The translations under genes were made by a program, and so were the position numbers. Below are positions 1 through 6,844 of a stretch of 7,534 nucleotides of DNA, one piece after another. Under the pieces are notes generated by a model. The model saw only the letters and a list, made by a program, of their open reading frames with translations, did not search any database and was not told where the DNA came from. Numbering within the stretch: the first letter of the stretch is position 1; each line of letters opens with the position of its first letter. The DNA is from an uncultured Mycoplasmatota bacterium (GTDB taxonomy: Bacteria; Bacillota_I; Bacilli_A; RF39; UBA660), in assembly GCA_900551525.1 (NCBI GenBank), contig URWD01000041.1, positions 1-7,534 on the forward strand, read 5' to 3'.

Positions 1-704
1 CCATCATGATGATATATATTATTTGTTCCCTGTACTCCATTATATTGTGATATTACATATTCGGATAATTTTTGCTTTTTTTCTTGACTTTTTCCATACA
101 TACCTACTGAGGCATAATAAGTTTGACATCGTTTGTCTATCCCCGGAGTACACTTAATAATATTTCTTTCTTTATTTTTATTTTCTTCAGTTTCATCCTC
201 AAGTTTACTTGCATATTCAATAACTAAATAGTAATCATATTTTGTATCACTTAAAGAATTAACGTATTTTTGCATATTATAACTTAAATTACTTATTGAT
301 GATTTGCAATACTTTTCACTTCCTTCATAACAATTATCAAACATTTCACTTTTTACTAATATCATTTGATTTATTTTGAAACTTTTAACTATTTCTTCTA
401 AAGAATTGATTCTGTTATCAGCTTTTTCAGTTTCATTGAATAAAGCATCAAAACCAGTTCCTAAAGTAACAACATATGTATCATTAAAATAATTTTTCTT
501 TACATTTTCTATATCACTATATTCTTCTAAAAATTTTCTAACATAATTTGTATAGTAAATAAAAGCTGGATCATCATAATATAATCTTACTTTTTCATCA
601 CTTATAATGGCATTGTAGGTACTATAAAGATATAAAAGTGATGCAGATAGTATTACTACAGTTATGATTGTTTCCACAAAAGCAAACCCTTTTTTACTTC
701 TCAT
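1..704 (-). CDS. Type IV prepilin-like (pseudopilin) protein, 3' end outside window
   Basis: An ATG at 704 opens 234 codons with no stop up to the left edge, so the C-terminus is missing. The N-terminus is a class III prepilin signal: a short basic leader MRSKKG, cleavage after Gly6, then FAFVE with Glu at mature position +5, followed by a hydrophobic helix (about residues 7-28). The rest is a hydrophilic ectodomain with four cysteines spaced as two C-x7-C pairs (125/133 and 185/193), possibly disulfides. By family knowledge such proteins are processed by a PilD/ComC-type peptidase and assembled into type IV pili, competence pili or pseudopili outside the membrane. An AAGG/GTGAT-type ribosome site precedes the ATG. 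It lies 82 bp downstream of a DGR-type C-lectin remnant and is separated from it by a terminator. The subclass (ComG-like, adhesive or minor pilin) cannot be told. The prepilin call is firm. Confidence 0.8.
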   Translation of the reverse strand, partial: MRSKKGFAFVETIITVVILSASLLYLYSTYNAIISDEKVRLYYDDPAFIYYTNYVRKFLEEYSDIENVKKNYFNDTYVVTLGTGFDALFNETEKADNRINSLEEIVKSFKINQMILVKSEMFDNCYEGSEKYCKSSISNLSYNMQKYVNSLSDTKYDYYLVIEYASKLEDETEENKNKERNIIKCTPGIDKRCQTYYASVGMYGKSQEKKQKLSEYVISQYNGVQGTNNIYHHD

Positions 705-748
705 TTTATCACTTACCTTACTATATATAGTTTATCAAAACATAAACA

Positions 749-776
749 AAAAATCAACCTATATAGATTGATTTTT
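749..776 (-). terminator. Intrinsic terminator after the DGR-target remnant
   Basis: The arms at 749-757 (AAAAATCAA) and 768-776 (TTGATTTTT) form a 9-bp stem, extended inside by the self-complementary CTATATAG (759-766) after one mismatch. On the minus strand the stem ends in a T run. It lies between the stop at 787 and the prepilin start at 704, so the prepilin gene should have its own promoter. The stem is AT-rich and may work in both directions. Confidence 0.55.
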
Positions 777-786
777 AGGTTAGCCA

Positions 787-1251
787 CTAGTTTATACGAA
801 TTGGTGAACTTTGAGTCCCTTCCCCAGAGGCATAAGTTACAGAAGATGTAAGATAAAAGACAGGACGAACTTCTTTACTGTATCCCACGTTTCCATAACC
901 GAGGGTAATACTGCCTTCACTAGCCAAAATGAACACACCAGCTGAATTGCTCGAATCACGAGTAATAGTCCACTCATCAATAGCTATACACATCCAATTT
1001 GGTAACCTTTTCGTATAATTCCGTAGCGTTGTTTTCCATGTGCTTTGGTCTACTGCAAACCCATAATTACTAGCATACATTAAACCTATTTTTGCTTTGT
1101 ATTCTGTTACATTATCCGTTGTATTTGTTGTTACAGGACTCACAATTTCATTTTGATATGCTGTTTTGGCTGGTTGGTTTCCTATATTTGCAAAATTATT
1201 TTCTCCAACCTTCCATGTTGTTGCTATCATTTTTTCCCATACATACCACAA
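787..1251 (-). pseudogene. 5'-truncated, frameshifted C-lectin-like DGR target protein (C-terminal part)
   Basis: The open frame of 154 codons matches the C-terminal part of the protein at 6938-7534: shared TTWKVG, QPAKTAYQNE, KIGLMYAS-YGFA, NWM, VFYL-SSVTY, GDG/GEG-TQ and the same terminal SPIRIN. This is the C-type-lectin-like module used by DGR variable proteins. No proper start exists. TTG at 1251 has a purine run flush against it, and internal ATG at 1230 has only a weak GGGA upstream. DNA homology with the other copy continues to about 1271 (AGTTTGTTAAA) but in another frame. From that TTG to the TWKVG tryptophan this copy is 28 nt shorter, which is not a multiple of three, and the original frame runs into TGA. 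Stop codons lie upstream. I read it as a decayed or silent partial copy. If translated from 1230 it would give a 147-aa lectin-like domain without an export signal. Confidence 0.65.
859..960 (-). other. Putative DGR variable region (older copy, VR-A)
   Basis: This 34-codon stretch is about 46% G+C, clearly above the surrounding DNA, and holds nearly all amino-acid divergence from the other copy. It is flanked by conserved NWM...EW upstream and VR-VFYL-SSVTY downstream. It is two codons longer than the corresponding block at 7010-7108. The two copies also differ at silent third positions nearby (CGT/CGC, TTT/TTC, CTT/CTC), so they were not rewritten recently from one identical template. Confidence 0.5.
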
Positions 1252-1338
1252 CCTTTTTTGTTTAACAAACTTACGTATAATATTCTTACATTACTATATA
1301 AGTATAAACGAAAAGAACAAACATAAAAGCGTCATATT

Positions 1339-1361
1339 TGTACATTTTGTAAAATCGTACA
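1339..1361. promoter_or_regulatory. Interrupted palindrome, possible operator or hairpin
   Basis: TGTAC-ATTTT-GT-AAAAT-C-GTACA is an inverted repeat with one unpaired C. It lies 52 bp upstream of the small plus-strand gene at 1413 and about 90 bp upstream of the remnant on the other strand. The position and symmetry would suit a repressor site, but no promoter with correct spacing is convincing nearby. In DNA this AT-rich such a palindrome may be chance. Confidence 0.25.
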
Positions 1362-1412
1362 CTAAAAAACCATTACAAGAATTTAACATATACTATTTAT
1401 AGGTGATTACTC

Positions 1413-1592
1413 ATGAAGTGTAATGGTCCTCGTAATGGTTTAACTATTATAATTTTATTTATACTCGGAGTATTAATTTTTTATCAAGCACTAATTACTT
1501 TAATACTTCCCTTTAGATTTAATATTTTTATTTTACTTTTAGAAATATCTTTATTTTTCTTCTTCATCATGCGTATTATATGGCCTTATTAA
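1413..1592 (+). CDS. Small two-helix membrane protein, unknown function
   Basis: The ATG at 1413 is preceded by AGGTGA (1401-1406), the best ribosome site on the plus strand here, and opens a 59-codon frame ending in TAA at 1590-1592. The product starts MKCNGPRNG, then has two strongly hydrophobic segments (about residues 10-34 and 36-57) separated by a Pro-Phe-Arg turn, and ends IIWPY. It is the only plus-strand gene and converges on the ysxE-like gene, with the last 42 bp overlapping its 3' end. I do not recognise the family. A holin/toxin-like, small sporulation or regulatory membrane peptide are all possible. The good start site and consistent hydrophobic pattern argue that it is real. 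Against it are the shortness and the antisense overlap. Confidence 0.5.
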   Translation: MKCNGPRNGLTIIILFILGVLIFYQALITLILPFRFNIFILLLEISLFFFFIMRIIWPY

Positions 1593-2438
1593 TTCTTCAG
1601 TTTTAAAAACATAATCAATTAAATTACTTACATTTTGACATCTTTCAAACTCATTATTACTTTTTTTACTTTCTGGTGGCAGTGTTATTAAAATAAATAA
1701 TAATTTTTTTTCATAATCAAGTAAAGGAAACTTGTACATATATCTTGATAATATTTCACTAAATTCTATATTATTCCATTCTTTTTTATAAAGTTTAACT
1801 ATATCTATAACAGGTGTATCTATTATATAATTATCCCAGCTTATAAGTTTATTATCTCTTAAATGATTAAGTTCTAAATTGTTATGTAAAGTAGCTACTC
1901 TGATTTTATTTTCACTTGTTACAAGTGAATACCACTCATCTAATTCTTTTTCAGCATACTTAAGTGATGCATCTAATTTATAATAATTTCTTAAAAATAA
2001 ATAATTTGATGGTGACTCATAGTCTTCATTAAAGCCAATTTCATATAAAGTATTATAATAATTAGTTAAGTAATTAATATTACTTTTTATATCTTCATAT
2101 ATAGTTTTAAATTTATCACTACTTACTTCTTTAAAATAGCTAGTTTTATTATGTAAACTAGCTATTAATTCTATTAAATCTTCACATTTTTGTTCTTTAG
2201 GTAGTTTTGTATCTTCAACATATTCAAAGACATTAACTTCATCTCTGGATGCATCAATAATCTTAGGAAAATTCATAAAGCCACGATTAGTTAGATAATT
2301 ATATAATTCATTCATATCTTTATTCTTAGGTTTTATTATAAAATCTCCGCTGGTAGTTTCTAAAATAGTTGTTTTGCCTTTAATTGTATATCTATACGGT
2401 TTATATATAGCTTTTAGTATTTCTAAACTTTTATTCAT
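1551..2438 (-). CDS. ysxE: YsxE-like spore coat protein (CotS-family kinase fold)
   Basis: This 295-aa protein looks like the aminoglycoside-phosphotransferase/CotS fold: an N-terminal lobe with a GDFIIKP strand (about 31-37), a helical linker, then a degenerate catalytic loop HNNLELNH followed by ISWDNYIIDTPVIDIVKLY, where kinases of this fold carry HGDxxxxN and a metal-binding Asp. The catalytic Asp of the HGD motif is Asn here, so it may be a pseudokinase. The gene follows the SpoVID-like gene with an 8-nt overlap (ATGAATAA) and no good ribosome site of its own, implying translational coupling. spoVID-ysxE adjacency is known from Bacillus, where these products belong to the coat layers around the forespore in the mother cell. 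B. subtilis YsxE is somewhat longer (about 330 aa). The assignment rests on fold-like motifs plus synteny. Confidence 0.7.
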   Translation of the reverse strand: MNKSLEILKAIYKPYRYTIKGKTTILETTSGDFIIKPKNKDMNELYNYLTNRGFMNFPKIIDASRDEVNVFEYVEDTKLPKEQKCEDLIELIASLHNKTSYFKEVSSDKFKTIYEDIKSNINYLTNYYNTLYEIGFNEDYESPSNYLFLRNYYKLDASLKYAEKELDEWYSLVTSENKIRVATLHNNLELNHLRDNKLISWDNYIIDTPVIDIVKLYKKEWNNIEFSEILSRYMYKFPLLDYEKKLLFILITLPPESKKSNNEFERCQNVSNLIDYVFKTEELIRPYNTHDEEEK

Positions 2439-3078
2439 TTATTTCAGGTATTATAATTTTATCCCCAAGAGTTAGTGTACTTAAATCATTATATTCACCA
2501 AGTATTGCATCTGAGGTATTATATTTTAAACATATACTTTCTACTGTATCAGTTTCTTTCATTTCATGGATATGATAAGTTACATATACATCATCACTAT
2601 CATTAATATTATTTAAAATAGTATCTTTAGTTTCTTCAGATATATCTCTTTCTTCGTTTATTTCTTCTTTAGGTTCTTCTACTTCTCTATCTATTTCATC
2701 AAGTAAATTATCAAGTGTTGGCTCTTCTACTTGTTTAAATAAAGGCTCTTCTTCCTTTAGTTCATCGGCATTAATACTATATTCAATATTTACTCTGAGT
2801 GTATCATTATCAATAACTTCATAGGTAAAATCTTGCACTTCAAAATTAACACTATTTGTATCAATTTTATTTGTCATATTAACTGAAAATGGTAAAACAT
2901 ATTCAAAATGTTCTTTATTAACACTTACTTCATGCACTTTATATTCCCCGGATATTGTAAAATTACCTAAAACCTCTGTTTCATTTGCTGTATAATCATG
3001 TTCAAGTGAAATACTTAAAATTTCTGCAATATTACTTTTAAATTTAACATCTTTTGTAAATGGTATAATACAATTCAT
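2431..3078 (-). CDS. spoVID: SpoVID-like spore coat morphogenetic protein with C-terminal LysM
   Basis: This 215-aa protein has three parts. Residues 1-105 form a beta-rich domain whose ILSISLEHDYT...GNFTISGEYKVHE stretch closely recalls the SpoVID N-terminus. Residues 106-162 are a very acidic linker rich in Glu and Asp. Residues 164-213 form a LysM-type module (YHIHEMKETDTVESICLKYN...LTLGDKIIIPE). SpoVID is a mother-cell protein that drives spore encasement by coat proteins, binding SpoIVA and SafA. B. subtilis SpoVID is about 575 aa, so this is a minimal form that has lost most of the long acidic middle. GGGAGG seven bases before the ATG is a strong ribosome site. SipL, the clostridial counterpart, also ends in LysM, but the ysxE-like gene immediately downstream favours SpoVID. 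No clear sporulation sigma promoter could be identified in the 50-bp upstream gap. Confidence 0.78.
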   Translation of the reverse strand: MNCIIPFTKDVKFKSNIAEILSISLEHDYTANETEVLGNFTISGEYKVHEVSVNKEHFEYVLPFSVNMTNKIDTNSVNFEVQDFTYEVIDNDTLRVNIEYSINADELKEEEPLFKQVEEPTLDNLLDEIDREVEEPKEEINEERDISEETKDTILNNINDSDDVYVTYHIHEMKETDTVESICLKYNTSDAILGEYNDLSTLTLGDKIIIPEINE

Positions 3079-3113
3079 ATCATTTCCTCCCTTTATAAAA
3101 AGAATATGCTAAA

Positions 3114-3154
3114 TAAAAAAAGTTAGAACTAGATATGAAATCTTCTTTCTAACT
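3114..3154 (-). terminator. Intrinsic terminator of the hydrolase/acyltransferase operon
   Basis: The arms at 3147-3154 and 3121-3128 (AGTTAGAA and TTCTAACT on the minus strand) form an 8-bp stem around an 18-nt loop, followed by a T7 run and more T-rich sequence at 3120-3111. The stop codon of the membrane-protein gene (3129-3131) lies in the loop. It separates this operon from the spoVID-ysxE pair. Confidence 0.6.
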
Positions 3155-3788
3155 CTTCTTTTATTTGTTTTATATCAAATACAAATAAAAATACTAAAAT
3201 AACTATACTTAATATAACAGAAATATAACTTGGCCAAAATACATTTATTTTATTAAATATTATAAGTATGCCAGGAACTAAACCTATGATAGAATTAAAC
3301 ATAGCATAAAATACAAATTCTTTTTTTAGTTTACTTTTAAATGGTAATATTATTAAAATACTTATCATATATAAAACACATAAAAATGGTAAACAATAAT
3401 TTATACTCCACATCTTAAATCCAGTTGATTTATCCCATAAATAAGATAAAAGTAAAATAGTGATCATTTCTAAAAATAGCATTCTTATAAAGTTTTTTCT
3501 TCCCTTTATAGCTTCAATTAAAGTAATCCAAAAACTAACAATTGCTAAAATTACAAAATAAGCCCAACTAATTTTATTACTTATAGAATAATTGATAAAC
3601 AAACATATAAATATAGCTATTAATGAACACGCAAATAATAATTTAATAAATAAATTGTGTTTTTTGTAATCAAAGTTAGGTGTTGGAAAAACATCTATTC
3701 CTTCATTTTTTTCTAAAGGATTATGACAAAGAGGACATTTACTTACTTTAGTATTAATATAAACATTACATTTATGACATTTAATCAT
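3129..3788 (-). CDS. Zinc-ribbon six-helix membrane protein (DUF6320-like)
   Basis: The N-terminus is a zinc ribbon with two CxxC pairs (CHKC at about 4-7 and CPLC at about 18-21 of the 219-aa form). A short linker and six predicted membrane helices follow, ending in a charged tail. From memory this matches the uncharacterised DUF6320 family, which occurs beside alcohol-acetyltransferase-like genes. I chose ATG 3788 over GTG 3797. The GTG lies inside AGAGGTGA, which is the ribosome site for the ATG, and ATG 3788 overlaps the previous stop by exactly 8 nt (ATGATTAA), implying coupling. It is the last gene of a three-gene operon and is followed by a terminator. Role unknown. It may anchor or regulate the acyltransferase at the membrane, or help handle its lipid substrate or product. 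Confidence 0.72.
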   Translation of the reverse strand: MIKCHKCNVYINTKVSKCPLCHNPLEKNEGIDVFPTPNFDYKKHNLFIKLLFACSLIAIFICLFINYSISNKISWAYFVILAIVSFWITLIEAIKGRKNFIRMLFLEMITILLLSYLWDKSTGFKMWSINYCLPFLCVLYMISILIILPFKSKLKKEFVFYAMFNSIIGLVPGILIIFNKINVFWPSYISVILSIVILVFLFVFDIKQIKEELERRFHI

Positions 3789-5007
3789 CTTCTTCACCTC
3801 TCATGTTGGTATTAATATAAATATCAATGTTATTACTGCTTAATGTTTTAAAAAAGTTTCTTTCTATTTCACTAGTTGTAAACTTTGAAGTAAAACTTAA
3901 TACCATGTTGTCTTCATAAGAACACATACACATTTGAATAGTTTCTGTACTTATAAATACATCAAAATAATCAATATATTTTTCATAAATTTTAGGCATC
4001 TTGACAATTCCAATATTTGATAAAGTCATTGTTTGGTATTTACTTGCTATTTTATATGCTAGTTTTAAAACAAAATCCTTAAGTATTACTGGAACTAATC
4101 TAACTATAAATATATTCTCTAAATTAATTGTACTATTCATTTTAGCTTTTATATTGTCTTTATCTAATGCTTTAGTAAATTCTTCTTTAACAACTTTACT
4201 TATATTTTCAAATGAATTATCTTTTTCGTTAAAACTTACATTTACTACACTAAAAAAGTTTCTTACTGTATATGATGGATAATAATTTCTTAAGTTTACT
4301 GGTACTGTAATAACAATTGGCTTTTTATTTCTTTTGCTTTTAGTTTCACTTATACTTTTTATAAGAATACTTGTTAAATATTCTGTTACAGTTAAATTTA
4401 ATTTTTTGGCTTCTTCTTTCACTTTTTTAGTACTTACTATTCCTTCAATTATTTTAAGTTTATTTTCAACATATTTATCTTCTTTTATTTTATAAGCTTT
4501 TTTATTTGATATAGCTTTTTTAAAATTATTACTTTTATATTTTATAAAAGCATCTTCCTTTATTTCTTTACTGCTTCCTTCATTTATTATTTCAACTGAA
4601 TTCATATTATATACTAGGTTTAAATAATTTGCTGTTAAACTTTTTAAAAAAGTAAGAGTTCCTGTTCCGTCTGTTAAGGCATGATCAACTTCTAGATTTA
4701 TTTTTCTTTTATAATATGTTACTTCAAATAAATGATTACCAGAAAAATCAGAACATGGAGATTTAGTTTCTTCTTTTACAGTAAAATTTTTATTTGTTTC
4801 TTCAAGATAATACCAAAATACACCTTTTTTTAAACTTGATTTAAATATAGGATACTCATTTAATGTTTTTTGAAGTGCTATATTTAGTTTATTTTCATCT
4901 ATATTTTCTTTTAGACAACAACTAAATCTAAATATCTTTGGATCATTTTTGCTTTTAGATGGGGGAAATATTTTAGCAGCATTATCTAATCTATACCATT
5001 TACTCAA
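3781..5007 (-). CDS. Condensation/alcohol-acetyltransferase-fold acyltransferase
   Basis: The 408-aa product has the chloramphenicol-acetyltransferase-like condensation fold. EVDHALTDG carries the HxxxDG-type active site (His109, Asp113, Gly114), the His acting as general base in this superfamily. Later landmarks are VPVNLRNYYPSYTVRNFF (about 235-252), like the NLR motif of AATase/PapA-type enzymes, and TMTLSNIGIVKMP (about 326-338), resembling the latch region. Length suits the AATase family. Likely reaction: transfer of an acyl group from CoA or a carrier to an alcohol or amine, substrate unknown. I place the start at TTG 5007. AGGAAG lies at good spacing before it, whereas GTG 5016 abuts that site. 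TTG overlaps the hydrolase stop by 8 nt (TTGAGTAA). No adenylation or carrier domain is nearby, so a peptide synthetase role is unlikely. Confidence 0.8.
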   Translation of the reverse strand: MSKWYRLDNAAKIFPPSKSKNDPKIFRFSCCLKENIDENKLNIALQKTLNEYPIFKSSLKKGVFWYYLEETNKNFTVKEETKSPCSDFSGNHLFEVTYYKRKINLEVDHALTDGTGTLTFLKSLTANYLNLVYNMNSVEIINEGSSKEIKEDAFIKYKSNNFKKAISNKKAYKIKEDKYVENKLKIIEGIVSTKKVKEEAKKLNLTVTEYLTSILIKSISETKSKRNKKPIVITVPVNLRNYYPSYTVRNFFSVVNVSFNEKDNSFENISKVVKEEFTKALDKDNIKAKMNSTINLENIFIVRLVPVILKDFVLKLAYKIASKYQTMTLSNIGIVKMPKIYEKYIDYFDVFISTETIQMCMCSYEDNMVLSFTSKFTTSEIERNFFKTLSSNNIDIYINTNMRGEEDD

Positions 5008-5833
5008 AAGTATCACTTCCTTTTAAAAATTCTATAGTTAAATCTCTATATTGATGAAAAATATTATTAGTTAAAAAAGCATGGGGAGCTCCATCTATAT
5101 CTAAATGTCTAACTGGTATTAAAAATCTTTCTAATTTTTCTTTTAATGCTATACCTTCATCATGGAGTGGATCTAAAGTTCCTGTTATAATTGTTGTTTT
5201 AGGGAAGCCAAAAAGCCAATTGTTTTTAAGTAAGTTTACATAAGGATTCTTATAATCTTTATCATTTCTTAAATACATACTTAAATAATCACGAAGAGAT
5301 TCTTTAGTTAAAAAAGTTTTACCACTATTTTTTAATACTGATTTATATTTAGTATTGCTTGTATAGTCTGTTTGAGTGGCGGGATATCCTAATATTACTT
5401 CTTTAAATTTTAATTTTTTGTTTTTTATAGCAACTGCAAAAGCAAGATTAGCACCAGCTGAATCTCCCATTATAGAAATATTATTATATTTTTTAAATAT
5501 TTCTTGGCATACTAAATCTATTTCATTAAGGGCACTAGGAAATTTATTTTCTGGGGCTAAAGGATAATCAAGTGCTATAACACAAGTATTTAATTCTTTA
5601 GATAACTTATAGCAAATATTAGAATGGGTATTTAAAGAACCTGATACCCAGCCACCACCATGTAAATAAATTAAAGTATTATTACTATTTTCATTAAATA
5701 TCCTGACATCCATATTAAGTATTTTATCATCTCTATAATTTTTCTTAGATACTGTATTTATACTTGTTAATTCATCTATTTTACGATACAATTCTATATT
5801 ATCTTTTATTGAAACTTTCAATTTTATCACCAT
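5000..5833 (-). CDS. HSL-family alpha/beta hydrolase (esterase/lipase)
   Basis: This 277-aa single-domain hydrolase carries the hormone-sensitive-lipase family marks in order: oxyanion-hole HGGGW (58-62), nucleophile elbow GDSAG (Ser125), DPLHDEG with the likely catalytic Asp221, and APHAF with His251. The triad appears intact. Members cleave short-to-medium acyl or acetyl esters in the cytoplasm, and no signal peptide is seen. It is the first gene of the operon. Its stop overlaps the acyltransferase start by 8 nt, so an esterase and an acyltransferase are made together, suggesting remodelling or turnover of one ester product. The start is uncertain. ATG 5833 has only weak GTGAT upstream, while TTG 5821 has GGTGAT 4 nt before it and would give 273 aa starting MKVSIKDN. 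Both leave the domain whole. Separate transcription from spoIVB is implied by the terminator between them. Confidence 0.85.
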   Translation of the reverse strand: MVIKLKVSIKDNIELYRKIDELTSINTVSKKNYRDDKILNMDVRIFNENSNNTLIYLHGGGWVSGSLNTHSNICYKLSKELNTCVIALDYPLAPENKFPSALNEIDLVCQEIFKKYNNISIMGDSAGANLAFAVAIKNKKLKFKEVILGYPATQTDYTSNTKYKSVLKNSGKTFLTKESLRDYLSMYLRNDKDYKNPYVNLLKNNWLFGFPKTTIITGTLDPLHDEGIALKEKLERFLIPVRHLDIDGAPHAFLTNNIFHQYRDLTIEFLKGSDTFE

Positions 5834-5857
5834 TTATATTTTATCACAAACAGAAAA

Positions 5858-5885
5858 AGAAAAATAGATATTAATCTATTTTTCT
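5858..5885 (-). terminator. Intrinsic terminator after spoIVB
   Basis: A perfect 12-bp inverted repeat (AGAAAAATAGAT / ATCTATTTTTCT) surrounds a 4-base loop, and the minus-strand 3' side runs into further T-rich sequence. The stem contains the TAG stop of spoIVB (5876-5878), so coding and termination signals overlap. The stem is AT-rich and therefore only moderately stable. Confidence 0.5.
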
Positions 5886-6844
5886 CCTTCTTCAAGCATG
5901 GTAGTTATAAAAAGTCCATAACCAGACATGGGATTATCAATTATAACATGAGTTACAGCTCCGATAATTTTATTATTTTGAATAATAGGAGAACCGCTCA
6001 TACCTTGAACAACTCCACCTGTTTTTTCAAGTAATTCTTTGTCAGTTATTTTAAATGATATATTTTTTATTTTAGCTGTTTCATCTATTTTATTTATTTC
6101 TATATCATAATATTTTACTTCTTCTTTATTTAAAACTGTTGCAATCTTTGCACTACCTATTTTAACTTCTTCTTTAGTTGCTACTTCAAGCATTTCTTTA
6201 TTTGGTATTGTAGATTCATATAATCCATATATTCCTACCCCAGTATTTTTCATAATACTTCCATATTTGGTATTATAATAAAATTTGGCATTTTTACTTC
6301 CAGCATAACCAACTCTACTTTTATCAATGCCAGTTATATAATTTCTAAATATTGTACCGGTTTTGATTTCTACGATATTACTTGTATTACTTTCAATTAT
6401 TTCATGACCAAGAGCACCAAATATCTTTGTTTCTGGATCAATATATGAAAGTGTACCTGTACCTGTTATGCTATCTTTAACATATAAACCAGTTTTATAA
6501 ATATCCCCAGCTTTTATAAGTTCTAACTTACTTGCCTTTTCTTTGCCATTTCTTTTTATAGTAACATTTATTTCTTTTTTATCTATATTACTTTCAATAG
6601 CACTTGTAAGTTCATCTATTGTATTTACGTATGTATCATTTATTTTAATAATATAATCTCCGGCTTTTATAGTAGGAGTTCCTTTATTATATTTTCCATT
6701 TATTTGATAAAAACCTATTACCATCACTCCATCACTATTTATTTCAATACCCAGTGTTTCACCACCAGGAACTATATAATTTGAATATGCAAATACATTT
6801 ATTGGTAATAATAAACTTATTAATAATATTTTTATTTTTTTCAT
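5876..6844 (-). CDS. spoIVB: SpoIVB-type S55 serine peptidase
   Basis: This 322-aa protein has an N-terminal hydrophobic signal/anchor (about 2-20), a PDZ-like region (about 25-110, with AGDYIIKINDTYV), and an S55 peptidase domain with TGTGTLSYIDPETKIFGALGHE, GMSGSPIIQ and KIIGAVTHV. The active-site set is visible: His147 in GALGHE, Asp268 and Ser283 in GMSGSP. The 15-residue Asp-Ser spacing equals that of B. subtilis SpoIVB (D363/S378). SpoIVB is made in the forespore, is secreted into the intermembrane space and cleaves SpoIVFA, releasing pro-sigma-K processing. B. subtilis SpoIVB is 426 aa, so this one is compact. I chose ATG 6844 over GTG 6853, since AGGTGG five bases upstream is its ribosome site and contains that GTG. 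In Bacillus spoIVB precedes spo0A, but here an unrelated operon follows. Confidence 0.88.
   Translation of the reverse strand: MKKIKILLISLLLPINVFAYSNYIVPGGETLGIEINSDGVMVIGFYQINGKYNKGTPTIKAGDYIIKINDTYVNTIDELTSAIESNIDKKEINVTIKRNGKEKASKLELIKAGDIYKTGLYVKDSITGTGTLSYIDPETKIFGALGHEIIESNTSNIVEIKTGTIFRNYITGIDKSRVGYAGSKNAKFYYNTKYGSIMKNTGVGIYGLYESTIPNKEMLEVATKEEVKIGSAKIATVLNKEEVKYYDIEINKIDETAKIKNISFKITDKELLEKTGGVVQGMSGSPIIQNNKIIGAVTHVIIDNPMSGYGLFITTMLEEGEK

Noticed and set aside
722..749. Sigma-A-like promoter for the prepilin gene (TTGTTT, 16 bp, TATATA)
   Set aside because: The match is weak, and the implied transcript start would fall inside the ribosome site region. The -35 also lies in the terminator tail.
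859..960. Could the older copy be the DGR template repeat?
   Set aside because: A template should be noncoding and carry A at most sites that vary. This stretch has G, C and T at many of them, and it differs from the other copy at silent sites too.
1166..1402. 78-codon plus-strand frame
   Set aside because: It begins antisense inside the DGR-target remnant, has no convincing ribosome site and has low-complexity content. The better plus-strand start is at 1413.
3096..3110. GCATATT and CATATTCT upstream of spoVID as sigma-E promoter elements
   Set aside because: Read as -35 there is no -10 at the right distance before the start. Read as -10 there is no good -35.
4001..4282. 93-codon plus-strand frame
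   Set aside because: It is wholly antisense to the acyltransferase gene, whose motifs are clear.
5376..5567. 63-codon plus-strand frame
   Set aside because: It is wholly antisense to the hydrolase, covering its GDSAG region.
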